Program-made: the position numbers and the translations under genes
NCBI GenBank assembly: GCA_938028705.1
Contig: CALIZI010000021.1
Location: 1 to 64,000, forward strand
Origin: an uncultured Saprospiraceae bacterium
GTDB lineage: Bacteria > Bacteroidota > Bacteroidia > Chitinophagales > Saprospiraceae
Length of the DNA: 64,000 nucleotides
Direction of reading: 5' to 3'
The notes under the pieces: model-generated
The model's database searches: none
What the model was told of the DNA's origin: nothing
The model's input: the letters and a program-made list of their open reading frames with translations, nothing else
Shown here: in pieces, positions 20,195-29,115 of the stretch
How the letters are laid out: each line of letters starts with the position of its first letter
Position numbering within the stretch: the first letter of the stretch is position 1

Positions 20195-20887
20195 TTATTT
20201 GATAGATTTAATGTCAACCGGAATACCCGGACTCATGGTGGAAGCTACAGTGAGCGACTTGACATAAGTACCTTTTGCCGAAGCAGGTTTCATTTTCATC
20301 AATGTCGATATGAGTTCACCGGCATTTTCCGCCAGTTTGTTCGGCTCAAAAGAGACACGCCCGACAGAATTGTGGATGATACCGAATTTGTCAACGCGGA
20401 AGGCGATTTTACCACCTTTCACATCGCTTACGGCAGCACCTACATTGGGGGTGACTGTACCTGTTTTAGGGTTGGGCATCAGACCTCTTGGTCCGAGCAC
20501 TCTACCCAATCTTCCGATTTTTGCCATTACATTAGGTGAGGCAACGACTACGTCAAAATCTGTCCAACCGCCTTGTACTTTCTGGATGAGTTCATCCAAT
20601 CCGACGAAATCCGCGCCTGCAGCTTTGGCTTCGTCTTCTTTATCAGGGGTGCAGAACACCAACACACGCTTGGTTTTACCCGTTCCGTGCGGTAATGAAA
20701 CTGTGCCTCTGAGGGCTTGGTCGGCTTTGCGCGGGTCAACTCCCAAGTGCATGTGGATGTCAACAGACGCATCAAATTTCGCAGTATTCACTTGCTTGAC
20801 AAGTGACATTGCTTCCTCTATTGTATATAGCTTACCGGCTTCTATTTTTTCGTTTGATACTTTACGCTTTTTAGAAACTTTTGCCAT
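20195..20887 (-). CDS. rplA: 50S ribosomal protein L1
   Basis: 230 residues from ATG at 20887 ([15 protein letters not shown]). The frame is open to 20935, but the 16 added codons come from the repeat acggtaaacggctgacggtgaacg in the spacer, so the internal ATG is taken. L1 signature regions are present: [22 protein letters not shown] and [16 protein letters not shown]. It binds 23S rRNA at the L1 stalk. Confidence 0.97.
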   Translation of the reverse strand: MAKVSKKRKVSNEKIEAGKLYTIEEAMSLVKQVNTAKFDASVDIHMHLGVDPRKADQALRGTVSLPHGTGKTKRVLVFCTPDKEDEAKAAGADFVGLDELIQKVQGGWTDFDVVVASPNVMAKIGRLGRVLGPRGLMPNPKTGTVTPNVGAAVSDVKGGKIAFRVDKFGIIHNSVGRVSFEPNKLAENAGELISTLMKMKPASAKGTYVKSLTVASTMSPGIPVDIKSIK

Positions 20888-21000
20888 AACTATTTTAATA
20901 TAGACGGTAAACGGCTGACGGTGAACGACAGACATTTTCCATCTTTTTTATGAAAAAAACAAAATCGAAAGAGGTGATTCGATTTTGGAAAATTTATTTG

Positions 21001-21105
21001 TTGGTTGATGGAGTTTATAGAGTTGATTAGTTTATAAAGTAAATTAGTTAGTTTATGCTGTGTCAAACTCTATCAACTTTATAAACTCTATCAACTCTAT
21101 CAACT
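21001..21105. repeat. Spacer hairpin, gtttataaag word type
   Basis: Between rplK and rplA, words such as gttgatggagtttatagagttgat and gtttataaag face aaactctatcaactttataaac and further ctatcaactctatcaac copies, giving an imperfect long hairpin that reaches the rplK stop codon. The same word set recurs at 22603-22705, 24272-24367 and 24455-24528. Confidence 0.7.
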
Positions 21106-21561
21106 CTACTGCTCTTCTGCTGCTCCCCAAGGCGGTGTACCTGTGACCACCAAGCCCATACTACGTGCTGTTCCTGCTACCATTTTCATAGCTGACTCAA
21201 CGGTAAAGGCATTGAGGTCAGGCATTTTATCTTCGGCTATGGTTTTGATTTGATCCCAATTGACTTTGCCTACTTTTTCCCGATTAGGTACGCCCGAACC
21301 TTTTTTAATCTTAGCTGCTTCAATCAATTGTACTGCCGCAGGTGGGGTTTTGATAATATAGGTAAAGGATTTATCCTTGAATACGGTAATCGTCACCGGA
21401 AGAACTTTTCCCATACGGTCTTGTGTGTCGGCATTGAATCTTTTGCAAAATTCCATGATATTGACACCTTTTGCACCCAATGCGGGTCCTACCGGAGGGG
21501 CTGGATTTGCTTGTCCGCCTCTGACCTGAAGTTTGATAAATCCTGATACTTCTTTTGCCAT
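21106..21561 (-). CDS. rplK: 50S ribosomal protein L11
   Basis: 151 residues. The N-terminal domain is [29 protein letters not shown] with the proline-rich linker. The C-terminal rRNA-binding domain holds the conserved [11 protein letters not shown]. It forms the GTPase-associated centre with L10-L12. It lies in the normal nusG-rplK-rplA order. Confidence 0.97.
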   Translation of the reverse strand: MAKEVSGFIKLQVRGGQANPAPPVGPALGAKGVNIMEFCKRFNADTQDRMGKVLPVTITVFKDKSFTYIIKTPPAAVQLIEAAKIKKGSGVPNREKVGKVNWDQIKTIAEDKMPDLNAFTVESAMKMVAGTARSMGLVVTGTPPWGAAEEQ

Positions 21562-21844
21562 TTTTATACCTTTGAATGAACTTAAAATGAGTGAATGTAG
21601 TGTTCCGATAGTTATCGGGATGAATAAGTGAATAGACTATTACTGCCTTATCATTTCATTCAAAAAATACTATTTCAATCATTCTAAATTTCATCATACA
21701 TTCGTAAATAATTTTTTAAAAATTATTTTTATTATTTTAATAAAAATTAAAATATATAATTTATTTTATTTAAAAATATTTTAATTTAATATTATTATTG
21801 ATTGTAAAAAACTATGAACCATGAACCAACAACTATGAACTAAC
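21562..21844. other. nusG-rplK spacer, AT-rich with word repeats
   Basis: A 283-base spacer. The side near rplK carries gaatgaa/gagtgaatg words and an inner ccgata-gtta-tcgg hairpin, facing tcatttcattcaa. The middle (21700-21800) is almost only A and T. The side near nusG has actatgaaccatgaaccaacaactatgaac-type word repeats. No coding frame was seen. Confidence 0.5.
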
Positions 21845-22396
21845 TTAGGTTTGCTTTTCGACTTGCATAAAGTTGAGTTCAACCTCTGTGCCTCGTCCAA
21901 ATATTTTTACAATTACTTTGAGCTTTTTCTTTTCTTCGTTAATCTCTTGAATGGTACCGATAAATTCGTTGAATGCACCGTCAATGATTTTGACTGCCTC
22001 ACCTACGATGAATGGTTCGCTGAGTGATTCTCCCGCTTCTTGCGATTCATCCACCTTACCAAGTATTCGATTGGCTTCGGCTTTTTGCATGGGAATCGGA
22101 TTGGTTTTTCCCAAAAAGTGAATGACATTCGTAATACCTGTAATTGCCTGTACCATTTCTCCGCTGAATTTGCCTTCTATTGCTTCTACCAAAATATAGC
22201 CGGGCAATATATTTCTCGCTTGGATAACTTTTTTACCGTTGCGAATTTTATATACTTTCTCTGTGGGGATCAGCACTTGCGTTACTATATCACCCCAACC
22301 GGAACGTGAAATTTCTAAATCAATACGTTCTTTGAGTTTGTTTTCCTTGCCGCTGATAACGCGCAAGCAATACCATCTTCTGTCTCCGAATGCCAT
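21845..22396 (-). CDS. nusG: Transcription antitermination factor NusG
   Basis: 183 residues. The NGN domain starts WYCLRVISGKENKLKERI. The C-terminal KOW motif lies around EAVKIIDGAFNEFIGTIQEI, followed by KLKVIVKIFGRGTEVELNF. NusG binds RNA polymerase and couples it to ribosomes or Rho. It lies 11 bases downstream of secE. Confidence 0.97.
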   Translation of the reverse strand: MAFGDRRWYCLRVISGKENKLKERIDLEISRSGWGDIVTQVLIPTEKVYKIRNGKKVIQARNILPGYILVEAIEGKFSGEMVQAITGITNVIHFLGKTNPIPMQKAEANRILGKVDESQEAGESLSEPFIVGEAVKIIDGAFNEFIGTIQEINEEKKKLKVIVKIFGRGTEVELNFMQVEKQT

Positions 22397-22407
22397 AAGC
22401 TTGCTGA

Positions 22408-22599
22408 TTAACCGCCGTAAATAAGCGTTTTTAGTATAACGCTCGAAATATTGTCCATGACAAATATAATAAGTGCAATGATAACCGAGGCTACCAAGAC
22501 CAATATTGTGTTGCTCTGTAAGTCACTCATAGTTGACCAAGTAACTTTGGTGGCTAACTCATTGTAACTATCTTTTATGTATGAAATGACGCTTTCCAT
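22408..22599 (-). CDS. secE: Preprotein translocase subunit SecE
   Basis: 63 residues with an amphipathic start (VISYIKDSYNELATKVTW) and one membrane helix (TILVLVASVIIALIIFVMD). This is the short single-span form usual in Bacteroidota. It is a SecYEG channel component. It is followed closely by nusG. Confidence 0.95.
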   Translation of the reverse strand: MESVISYIKDSYNELATKVTWSTMSDLQSNTILVLVASVIIALIIFVMDNISSVILKTLIYGG

Positions 22600-22602
22600 G
22601 AT

Positions 22603-22705
22603 TGGTTGATTAGTTTATTGAGTTTATAAAGTTCATAAAGTTTGCACAGTTTATAGTGTTTTATCAACTCAATAAACTTTGTAAACTTTGTAAACTTTAC
22701 GAACT
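22603..22705. repeat. Spacer hairpin between tRNA-Trp and secE
   Basis: The words ttgattagtttattgagtttataaagttc face aactcaataaactttgtaaactttgtaaacttt, forming an imperfect hairpin of about 100 bases. Its position directly after a tRNA in a co-transcribed unit would suit an RNA-processing site; this is inference. Confidence 0.65.
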
Positions 22706-22708
22706 AAT

Positions 22709-22784
22709 TGGCACGGGTAGTAGGACTTGAACCCACAGCCTACGGTTTTGGAGACCGTCGCTCTACCAGTTGAGCTATACCCGT
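22709..22784 (-). tRNA. tRNA-Trp (anticodon CCA)
   Basis: The acceptor acgggta (5' end 22784) pairs with tacccgt. The anticodon loop tctCCAaaa lies in the cggt/accg stem, and the T-loop ttcaagt is present. The discriminator is G and the CCA end is encoded (22711-22709). It lies between tuf and secE, as in many Bacteroidota. Confidence 0.95.
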
Positions 22785-22924
22785 AACTAATGATTGAATT
22801 TTGAATGCGATAATGCGTTTATGCAACAATAATTTTATTATTCAAAATACCTTATCATTAAGATGCTTGAAGCCCACGACAAGATGTCGCAGGCTTTCAA
22901 GTTATATTTATATCGAGAAATCTC

Positions 22925-24112
22925 TTATTCGATAATTTCAGTCACCTGACCTGCACCTACGGTACGTCCACCTTCGCGAATCGCAAAACGAAGACCTTTT
23001 TCCATAGCGATTTTGGTAATCAAGTGAACTTCCAATGCTACGTTGTCACCGGGCATGACCATCTCAACGCCATCCGGCAGTTTGATGTCTCCTGTAACGT
23101 CAGTAGTACGGAAGTAGAATTGTGGACGGTATCCGTTGAAGAATGGTTTGTGACGACCACCTTCTTTTTTGCTGAGTACATATACCTCACACTTAAATTT
23201 GGTGTGTGGATTGACTGAACCCGGCTTGCAGATAACCATTCCGCGCTTGATCGCAGTTTTTTCAATACCACGAAGGAGTAGTCCTGCATTGTCTCCTGCT
23301 TCACCTCTGTCGAGGATTTTGCGGAACATCTCTACACCTGTAACAACAGATTTGAGTGGTTCATCTACGAATCCAATGATTTCAACTGCTTCGCCAGAGT
23401 TGATGATACCACGCTCTATACGACCTGTGGCAACTGTACCACGACCTGTAATAGAGAATACATCCTCAATAGGCATCAAGAAATCTTTGTCTGTGTCGCG
23501 TGGAGGTAGCGGAATGTCATTGTCCACTGCTTCCATCAATTTTCTGACAGCCGCTACTGCGTCTGCATCGCCTTCCAGTGCTTTTAAGCCAGACCCTTGA
23601 ATGACGCTGATATTGTCTCCATCAAACTGATAGCTACTCAATAGCTCACGAACTTCCATTTCTACAAGCTCAAGCATTTCTTCGTCGTCCACAAGGTCAA
23701 CCTTGTTCATGAATACGACGATTTGTGGTACACCTACCTGACGTGCAAGAAGGATGTGCTCACGAGTTTGTGGCATAGGACCGTCTGTAGCCGCAACTAC
23801 AAGAATAGCACCGTCCATTTGTGCCGCACCCGTTACCATGTTCTTTACGTAATCCGCGTGACCCGGACAGTCAACGTGTGCGTAGTGACGCGAAGCTGTT
23901 TGGTATTCTACGTGTGCCGTATTAATGGTAATACCACGCTCTTTTTCTTCTGGCGCAGCATCAATCGCATCATAGTCCATTTTGTCTGCCAGTCCATCTC
24001 CCGAAAGTACGGTAGTGATTGCAGCAGTTAAAGTGGTCTTACCATGGTCAACGTGACCGATAGTACCTATATTTACGTGGGGCTTATCCCTGTTAAAAGT
24101 TTCCTTAGCCAT
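22925..24112 (-). CDS. tuf: Elongation factor Tu
   Basis: 395 residues. G1 GHVDHGKT lies at residues 19-26, with DCPGH (G3) and NKVD (G4) present. Domains 2 and 3 are complete ([30 protein letters not shown]). It delivers aminoacyl-tRNA to the ribosome. It is flanked by tRNA genes on both sides and is likely co-transcribed with them. Confidence 0.98.
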   Translation of the reverse strand: MAKETFNRDKPHVNIGTIGHVDHGKTTLTAAITTVLSGDGLADKMDYDAIDAAPEEKERGITINTAHVEYQTASRHYAHVDCPGHADYVKNMVTGAAQMDGAILVVAATDGPMPQTREHILLARQVGVPQIVVFMNKVDLVDDEEMLELVEMEVRELLSSYQFDGDNISVIQGSGLKALEGDADAVAAVRKLMEAVDNDIPLPPRDTDKDFLMPIEDVFSITGRGTVATGRIERGIINSGEAVEIIGFVDEPLKSVVTGVEMFRKILDRGEAGDNAGLLLRGIEKTAIKRGMVICKPGSVNPHTKFKCEVYVLSKKEGGRHKPFFNGYRPQFYFRTTDVTGDIKLPDGVEMVMPGDNVALEVHLITKIAMEKGLRFAIREGGRTVGAGQVTEIIE

Positions 24113-24186
24113 CGGTTTGAGAAATTTTTATTTGGTGTGAAAAATTTTATTTAATAGTAAAAAATCAGAACTTACTTTTTTGTTTG

Positions 24187-24258
<72 letters not shown>

Positions 24259-24271
24259 TTTGTAGAGCGAG

Positions 24272-24367
24272 CCTATTGATTAGTTTACGGAGTTTATAAA
24301 GTTTATTGAGTAATTTGCCTTTAGCAAAGGCATTATAACTATTTAACTTTATAAACACTATAAACTA
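24272..24367. repeat. Hairpin between tRNA-Gly and tRNA-Thr
   Basis: The words tagtttacggagtttataaag and aactttataaacactataaact are inverted partners around an inner gcctttagcaaaggc stem. This is the same gtttataaag family as other spacers of this operon. Confidence 0.7.
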
Positions 24368-24374
24368 AATATTG

Positions 24375-24447
24375 AGCGGAAGACGAGACTCGAACCCGCG
24401 ACATTCAGCTTGGAAGGCTGATGCTCTACCAACTGAGCTACTTCCGC
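24375..24447 (-). tRNA. tRNA-Gly (anticodon TCC)
   Basis: The acceptor GCGGAAG (5' end 24447) pairs with CTTCCGC. The anticodon loop ctTCCaa lies between cagc and gctg, and the T-loop ttcgagt is present. CCA is not encoded. Confidence 0.95.
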
Positions 24448-24454
24448 TTGTATG

Positions 24455-24528
24455 GAGTGATTAGTTGATGAAGTTTATAAAGTTGAATACTGATTACTTT
24501 ATAAACGCTATAAACTGATCACTAAACC
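24455..24528. repeat. Hairpin between tRNA-Tyr and tRNA-Gly
   Basis: The words gtgattagttgatgaagtttataaag and ctttataaacgctataaactgatcac are inverted partners with few mismatches. This is a member of the gtttataaag word family. Confidence 0.7.
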
Positions 24529-24530
24529 TG

Positions 24531-24613
24531 TGGGGGTGATAGGAATCGAACCTATTCAGTCAAAGACACTGGATTTACAGTCCAGCCCGGCTCTCCAACT
24601 CCGGCGCACCCCC
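24531..24613 (-). tRNA. tRNA-Tyr (anticodon GTA)
   Basis: The acceptor GGGGGTG (5' end 24613) pairs with CACCCCC. The anticodon loop ctGTAaa lies in the ctgga/tccag stem. The long variable arm is typical of bacterial tRNA-Tyr (83 nt). Discriminator A; CCA not encoded. Confidence 0.95.
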
Positions 24614-24756
24614 GAATCCAAGTGATTAGTAATACCAATTCATCTGAATAGGTAACTTAATCTTTTGTTTTTTTATGAAATATAAGTTAAAACTTTTTTT
24701 AAACTCATAAGCTACTCATTCGACATTTACACGTCTAAAGAAATGAGCAGTTTTTG

Positions 24757-24830
24757 AGCCGATGGAGGGATTCGAACCCCCGACCCGCTGATTACAAATC
24801 AGCTGCTCTGGCCAACTGAGCTACATCGGC
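24757..24830 (-). tRNA. tRNA-Thr (anticodon TGT)
   Basis: The acceptor GCCGATG (5' end 24830) pairs with CATCGGC. The anticodon stem GCTGA/TCAGC holds the loop TTTGTAA. It is the first gene of the tRNA-tuf-rpo operon in transcription order. The roughly 140-base gap to tRNA-Tyr has no feature seen. Confidence 0.95.
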
Positions 24831-24904
24831 AAAATTCATCTTCTTTTTTGGTCTCTTTTACCAAATTTTTATTGGTTTTTTGGTCGCTTTTTCAAAAACG
24901 CTTG

Positions 24905-24934
24905 CAAATTTACGAACTTTTTTGAAAGAGTAAA
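24905..24934 (-). promoter_or_regulatory. Promoter of the tRNA-tuf-secE-rpl-rpo operon
   Basis: On the minus strand TAAATTTG (24912-24905) matches TAnnTTTG, and a TTT element (24934-24932) lies 19 bases further upstream. The predicted start is about 70 bases before tRNA-Thr(TGT). Confidence 0.6.
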
Positions 24935-25033
24935 GTCTTTTCTTACTTTTTTTTATTTTTTTTCTTGACTTTTTTGTTGTTGTACAAGTAGCATCATTAA
25001 CGCTTGATACTTGCAAATCGTTCCATATTGCAT

Positions 25034-25069
25034 AAAAAAAATCTGTCCTTTTGAAAAAGGACAGATTTT
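25034..25069 (-). terminator. Terminator of the rpsU-xerC-hpf operon
   Basis: A 15-bp perfect stem (25038-25052 with 25055-25069, sequence type atctgtcctttt) is followed on the minus strand by a U-run (25034-25040). Confidence 0.85.
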
Positions 25070-25106
25070 GAATAGAAAATTTTGCAATTTGATAATTTTT
25101 TAAAAA

Positions 25107-25406
25107 TTATCTATGGTTCAGTTTTTCTTTATGTTTGATAAGTTGTTTTCTTAATGCTCCTACCGCACCGTCAACCGAGCCTTCAAAAGTTTTGCTAATT
25201 TCTTTAGCTATAATGGTATCTCCGGGTACTTGAATTTTGATTTCGGCTACTTTGTCCTGCACTCGTCCGGTTTTCTCCAACCGGAGTATCACATCTGCAT
25301 CTATAATCCTATCATAGAAGTTATCCAATTTGTTTACCTTTTTGTCAATAAACTGTAGTAGCTTTCTGTCGGCTACAAAATGTACAGATTGTGTTTGAAC
25401 TCTCAT
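25107..25406 (-). CDS. hpf: Ribosome hibernation-promoting factor, short form
   Basis: 99 residues from ATG at 25406 (MRVQTQSVHFVADRKLLQFI). The frame is open to an ATG at 25463, but the 19 extra residues do not fit the family. HPF/YfiA fold features are visible: KKVNKLDNFYDRIIDADVIL, then the second strand-helix part ending KHKEKLNHR. It binds the 30S decoding centre to inactivate ribosomes in stationary phase. It lies downstream of xerC, a standard Bacteroidota order. Confidence 0.9.
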   Translation of the reverse strand: MRVQTQSVHFVADRKLLQFIDKKVNKLDNFYDRIIDADVILRLEKTGRVQDKVAEIKIQVPGDTIIAKEISKTFEGSVDGAVGALRKQLIKHKEKLNHR

Positions 25407-25469
25407 ATCAATCAATTTGTTGGTTAACAATTCTTCACCTTTAATATAAGGTAAAGCTTTCATTCAATG

Positions 25470-26360
25470 TCAGGCTTTGGGATGCGCCTGTTCATAAACA
25501 CGTTTTAATTTTTCAATGGAATTGTGCGTATAAATTTGGGTCGAAGCCAAGCTGGAATGTCCCAAAAGTTCTTTTACTGAATTGAGGTCGGCACCATTGT
25601 CGGTAAGGTGCGTGGCGAATGTGTGTCGCAATACATGTGGACTACGTTTGTCTTGTGTGGTAATTTCAGAAAGGTGACGTTTCACAGTATTATAAACGAA
25701 TTTGGGATATAGAGGTTGTCCTTTGTCGGTCAAAAAAAGGTCATTTGAGTTAGTTTCGGGAAAAGTGTTTTGACGGAGACTGATGTATTGCTCTAATATT
25801 TTTTTTAGTTGGTCCGAAAAGGGAATCATACGCTCTTTGCTGCCTTTACCAAATACGCGAAAACGACATTTGACCAAATCGGTATCCGCCAATTGAAGTC
25901 CAATGAGTTCGGCACGACGCATACCCGTAGCGTAAAGGGTTTCGAGTATGAGACGATTGCGAAGTCCGGCATAACCTGCTCCAAAATCAACATTTTGAAA
26001 TAATAATGCCATACTTTTATTGGTCAGAAATGTAGGAAGTTGTTTGCTTGTTTTGGGCATCACTATCTTATTCATTGGATTGATGCTGATCAATCCCCGC
26101 TTCATGGTATATTTATGAAAGGTTTTGAGCGTGGAGAGTTTGCGGTTAATGGAAGTGGTGGTCATACCTTGTTCTAACATACACACCATCCAAGAACGGA
26201 TGTGTGTATGTCGAATATCTTGTAGTTGGGATATAGTATAGGTGGTACGTAGATAAAGTGCATACTGTTTCAAGTCATTTCGATATGCCTGAAGGGTATG
26301 GTCAGCGTATCTCTTTTCTAATTCGAGATACCGGAGGAAGGATTTAATTGTATTTTTCAA
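25470..26360 (-). CDS. xerC: Tyrosine site-specific recombinase XerC/XerD type
   Basis: 296 residues. An N-terminal SAM-like DNA-binding domain (residues 1-90) is followed by a catalytic domain with all active residues visible: R148 (GMRRAEL), K172 (GKGSKER), H242 and R245 (HVLRHTFATH), H268 (LGHSS) and Y277 (IYTH). It likely resolves chromosome dimers at dif. The position between rpsU and hpf is the conserved housekeeping one, so this is not a mobile-element integrase. C versus D assignment is by context. Confidence 0.9.
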   Translation of the reverse strand: MKNTIKSFLRYLELEKRYADHTLQAYRNDLKQYALYLRTTYTISQLQDIRHTHIRSWMVCMLEQGMTTTSINRKLSTLKTFHKYTMKRGLISINPMNKIVMPKTSKQLPTFLTNKSMALLFQNVDFGAGYAGLRNRLILETLYATGMRRAELIGLQLADTDLVKCRFRVFGKGSKERMIPFSDQLKKILEQYISLRQNTFPETNSNDLFLTDKGQPLYPKFVYNTVKRHLSEITTQDKRSPHVLRHTFATHLTDNGADLNSVKELLGHSSLASTQIYTHNSIEKLKRVYEQAHPKA

Positions 26361-26471
26361 ACGGACTACATTAATATTTGGTTGTGAGCCAAATGATTAA
26401 ATACACTACATCACCCCATAAAATTATGAAGTTGCAAGGAGAAAGTCAAGCGTCTGAACAAATATATTTTT

Positions 26472-26666
26472 TTATCCCTCCAACTTACGCAACATTTCTG
26501 ATTTGTATTTCGCTTTGAGGACTTCGGTACGGCGAGCTACTGAAGGCTTTACGAAGTGCTTGCGACGACGAAGTTCTTTGAGTGTACCGGAACGCTCAAA
26601 TTTTCTTTTGTACTTTTTTAATGCCCTGTCAATTGAAGGACTTTCTTTTACGTCAATGATTAACAT
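26472..26666 (-). CDS. rpsU: 30S ribosomal protein S21
   Basis: 64 residues with the basic S21 pattern: MLIIDVKESPSIDRALKKYKRKFERSG, then RRRKHFVKPSVARR. First gene of the rpsU-xerC-hpf unit. Confidence 0.95.
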   Translation of the reverse strand: MLIIDVKESPSIDRALKKYKRKFERSGTLKELRRRKHFVKPSVARRTEVLKAKYKSEMLRKLEG

Positions 26667-26785
26667 ATAAATTATTGATTAAGTGCTTTTTATCCGTAAA
26701 ATAATTTCACTATTTATTTATAATTACAAAACGAATAAATTGTTAGCTATTTTTTAATTTGTATTTTCTCAAAAAAACAAGAGTG

Positions 26786-26793
26786 CAAAGATA
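26786..26793 (-). promoter_or_regulatory. Possible -7 element upstream of rpsU
   Basis: TATCTTTG on the minus strand matches TAnnTTTG about 120 bases before rpsU; no clear -33 partner was seen. The rest of the 411-base spacer to 27077 is AT-rich. It carries the word run caaatttcaaatctcaaatcaaattcc around 26830 and nothing that looks coding. Confidence 0.35.
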
Positions 26794-27077
26794 TGACTTT
26801 GTTTTCAAAAATGCCACGTTTTGAGCAAATTCCAAGAAACAAATTTCAAATCTCAAATCAAATTCCAAAAAAGTATTGCATAAAACTTGCACTTCAATTG
26901 GAATCAGATGCGAATGTAGGATGAGTAAAAAGTTTAAAAAATAAAATATTATATTTTTTTACAACATTTAAAATATTGTTTTTTATTGAATTAAAAATTA
27001 TAATTAAAAATAACTTTATTAAAAAAAAGACTTTTTACACAATCTCGAAATCTTCATTTTGTTTCGTATTTTTACGC

Positions 27078-27677
27078 ATGAAAAAAATACTGAATCACCT
27101 CTCCCACGATCCGGTTTTAAAAGCCATCCTCTCCGACAATATCCCGCCACATAGAGGCGCAGAAGCCGACCTGTTCAACGACCTCATCCGCTCTATCACA
27201 GGGCAGCAACTTTCTGTCAAAGCCGCTTCTACCATTTACGGACGCTTCCTCGACTTGTACGACACCAAGCCCACACCCGACAGCGTATTAGCCACTCCGC
27301 ACGACAGGCTTCGCAGCGTCGGATTTTCCAATCAAAAAGCAAAATACGCACATAATGTTGCCCAATATTTCAAGGATCATCCGCTCACCAAAAGTCAATA
27401 TGATACAATGACCGACGACGAACTCATCACACAACTCACTGAAATTAAGGGCGTTGGCAAATGGACGGTGCAGATGATTTTGATGTTTTCATTGGGCAGA
27501 CCCGATGTGTTTCCGGCAGATGATTTGGGCATTAAAAATGCAATGGTGAAACTCTATGATTTGGATATTGACGATAAAAAAATACTCAAAAAACGCATGA
27601 CCGAAATCGCTGAAGCATGGAAGCCCTATCGCTCTTATGCTTGTTATTTTTTATGGGAATCTTTGAATTCAAATTGA
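27078..27677 (+). CDS. DNA-3-methyladenine glycosylase (HhH-GPD family)
   Basis: 199 residues from ATG at 27078 (MKKILNHLSHDPVLKAIL). The frame extends upstream to 26976, but that part is AT-rich spacer. HhH-GPD features: ITGQQLSVKAASTIYGRF, the helix-hairpin-helix LTEIKGVGKWTVQMIL (about residues 115-130) and the catalytic aspartate in FPADDLGIKNAM. It excises alkylated bases (AlkA-type base excision repair). It is related to the AlkA catalytic domain without the N-terminal TBP-like part. Confidence 0.85.
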   Translation: MKKILNHLSHDPVLKAILSDNIPPHRGAEADLFNDLIRSITGQQLSVKAASTIYGRFLDLYDTKPTPDSVLATPHDRLRSVGFSNQKAKYAHNVAQYFKDHPLTKSQYDTMTDDELITQLTEIKGVGKWTVQMILMFSLGRPDVFPADDLGIKNAMVKLYDLDIDDKKILKKRMTEIAEAWKPYRSYACYFLWESLNSN

Positions 27678-27819
27678 ACCACGAAGTACACTAAATACAC
27701 TAAAATCGAACTGACGCAGAAGAACACAAATTATTTTTTACAATCAGTAATTTTCTTGGGAATCTTAGTTTTCTTTTGTCTGTATGACTTTCGTGTGCTT
27801 AGTGCGCTTCGTGGTTCAA
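27674..27819. repeat. Hairpin of cacgaag/cactaag words
   Basis: The arms 27674-27686 and 27807-27819 are perfect inverted complements (ttgaaccacgaag). Inner words tacactaaatacacta and tgtgcttagtgcg pair partly. The left arm includes the stop codon of the upstream gene. Confidence 0.75.
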
Positions 27820-27829
27820 ATATTCTAAT

Positions 27830-28741
27830 ATGAAAAAATTATTCAAATTATTTTTAATATTTATTTTTGAAAAAACGGGTATTGACTGGATGTACGCGCT
27901 CAAAAAAATGCGAACTTCGGGTGATTTTTTAGGTCGTATCCATCGTGCAGCGCAGATTCAGTTGATACAAACTTATCGTCAATTATCACTTGGTAATCAA
28001 GGTAATGCACCTGATTTTTCAAATATTTCTTTTAGAAATCATGCACAAAACGGAGAGGATGGCATACTGTTATATATTTTTTCGGTCATTGGTTTTGGCA
28101 ATCGTAAATGTATAGAAATCGGCTGCGGAAATGGCGTGGAATGTAATACTGCCAACCTGTTATTGAATCATGGTTTTGAGGGTTTGTTGGTGGACGGCGA
28201 TGCTTTGAATATTCGTTATGGTAAGGCATTTTATGGGCGCAATAAAGACACTCACACTTGGCAGCCTCGCCTCATACACGCACTCGTAAATGCGGAAAAT
28301 GTGAATGATTTGATGCGTCAACATGGCTTTGAAGGGGAGATAGATTTGCTGTCGATTGATATAGACGGCATGGATTATTGGGTGTGGAAAGCGATAGATA
28401 GTGTGTCGCCGCGTGTGGTGGTCTTGGAATGTAATAATCTGTGGGAATCCGATATTGCCAAGACGATTCCATACAAGCCTGATTTTATTTCGGATGCGCC
28501 GGAGTATTATGCAGGGGCTTCGCTGGCAGCTATGAATACATTAGCACGTGAAAAAGGCTACCGCCTGATTGGTGCGAATAAGTACGGCTTCAATGCTTTC
28601 TTTTTGAGGAATGATATTGATGCAGTTCAACAATTTTTCCCAGAAGTCTCCCCTACCGATTGTCAACAACATTCGTATTGTAAGTATGCTCAAACTATTA
28701 AAAAAGAAAAAATTATAGATAGAGATTGGGTAGATGTTTGA
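27830..28741 (+). CDS. FkbM-like / class I methyltransferase-like protein
   Basis: 303 residues. A Rossmann-type SAM-binding start is visible in NRKCIEIGCGNGVECNTANLLL (about residues 85-110), then an acidic strand end GLLVDGD. Later SIDIDGMDYWVWKAI and RVVVLECNN resemble FkbM-type O-methyltransferases that act on sugars or lipids, but the family assignment is not firm. There is no signal peptide; the N-terminal 15 residues are hydrophobic. It neighbours a glycan biosynthesis set, so a glycan-modifying role is plausible inference. Confidence 0.6.
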   Translation: MKKLFKLFLIFIFEKTGIDWMYALKKMRTSGDFLGRIHRAAQIQLIQTYRQLSLGNQGNAPDFSNISFRNHAQNGEDGILLYIFSVIGFGNRKCIEIGCGNGVECNTANLLLNHGFEGLLVDGDALNIRYGKAFYGRNKDTHTWQPRLIHALVNAENVNDLMRQHGFEGEIDLLSIDIDGMDYWVWKAIDSVSPRVVVLECNNLWESDIAKTIPYKPDFISDAPEYYAGASLAAMNTLAREKGYRLIGANKYGFNAFFLRNDIDAVQQFFPEVSPTDCQQHSYCKYAQTIKKEKIIDRDWVDV

Positions 28742-28746
28742 TATTC

Positions 28747-28798
28747 AATGAGTGAATGAGTGAATTTTGAATGAGTGAATTTTGAATGAGTGAATTAT
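28747..28798. repeat. Tandem gaatgagtgaa word repeat
   Basis: Four successive copies of gaatgagtgaatttt-like words follow the FkbM-like gene. They are the same words as in the rplJ-rplA spacer. Confidence 0.6.
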
Positions 28799-28848
28799 TT
28801 TAATTTTTATTATTAAAAAAAATTTAATTGCAAATCAACATTATCCAT

Positions 28849-28882
28849 AAAAAAAAGCCACTCAAAATGAGCGGCTTTTTTT
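28849..28882. terminator. Bidirectional terminator
   Basis: aaaagcc-a-ctca (left) pairs with tgag-c-ggctttt (right) with one mismatch. The A-run on the left and T-run on the right make it usable for the plus-strand FkbM-like gene and the minus-strand tRNA-Phe. Confidence 0.75.
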
Positions 28883-28887
28883 GTTTG

Positions 28888-28960
<73 letters not shown>

Positions 28961-29115
28961 AACCTTCGCTTTTGGAAGCGAGTGCAAAGATAAAGGCTTT
29001 TTTGATTTATGCAAAAAAAACTAAGCTTACAATTAAAAAAAATGTTTTTCAATTGTATTTCTAAGTATTGGGGAGTTTGGGAATTTGTTTTTTGGTGCTT
29101 GGAATTTAACCCAAG

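Noticed and set aside
20888-20935. N-terminal extension of L1
   Set aside because: The added codons derive from a spacer word repeat and do not resemble L1; ATG at 20887 fits the family.
25470-26360. Tyrosine recombinase as sign of an integrated element
   Set aside because: The gene sits in the conserved rpsU-xerC-hpf order and has XerC/D length and motifs, so it is housekeeping.
26976-27077. N-terminal extension of the AlkA-like glycosylase
   Set aside because: Lysine/isoleucine/phenylalanine-rich codons from AT spacer; family homology begins at the ATG at 27078.
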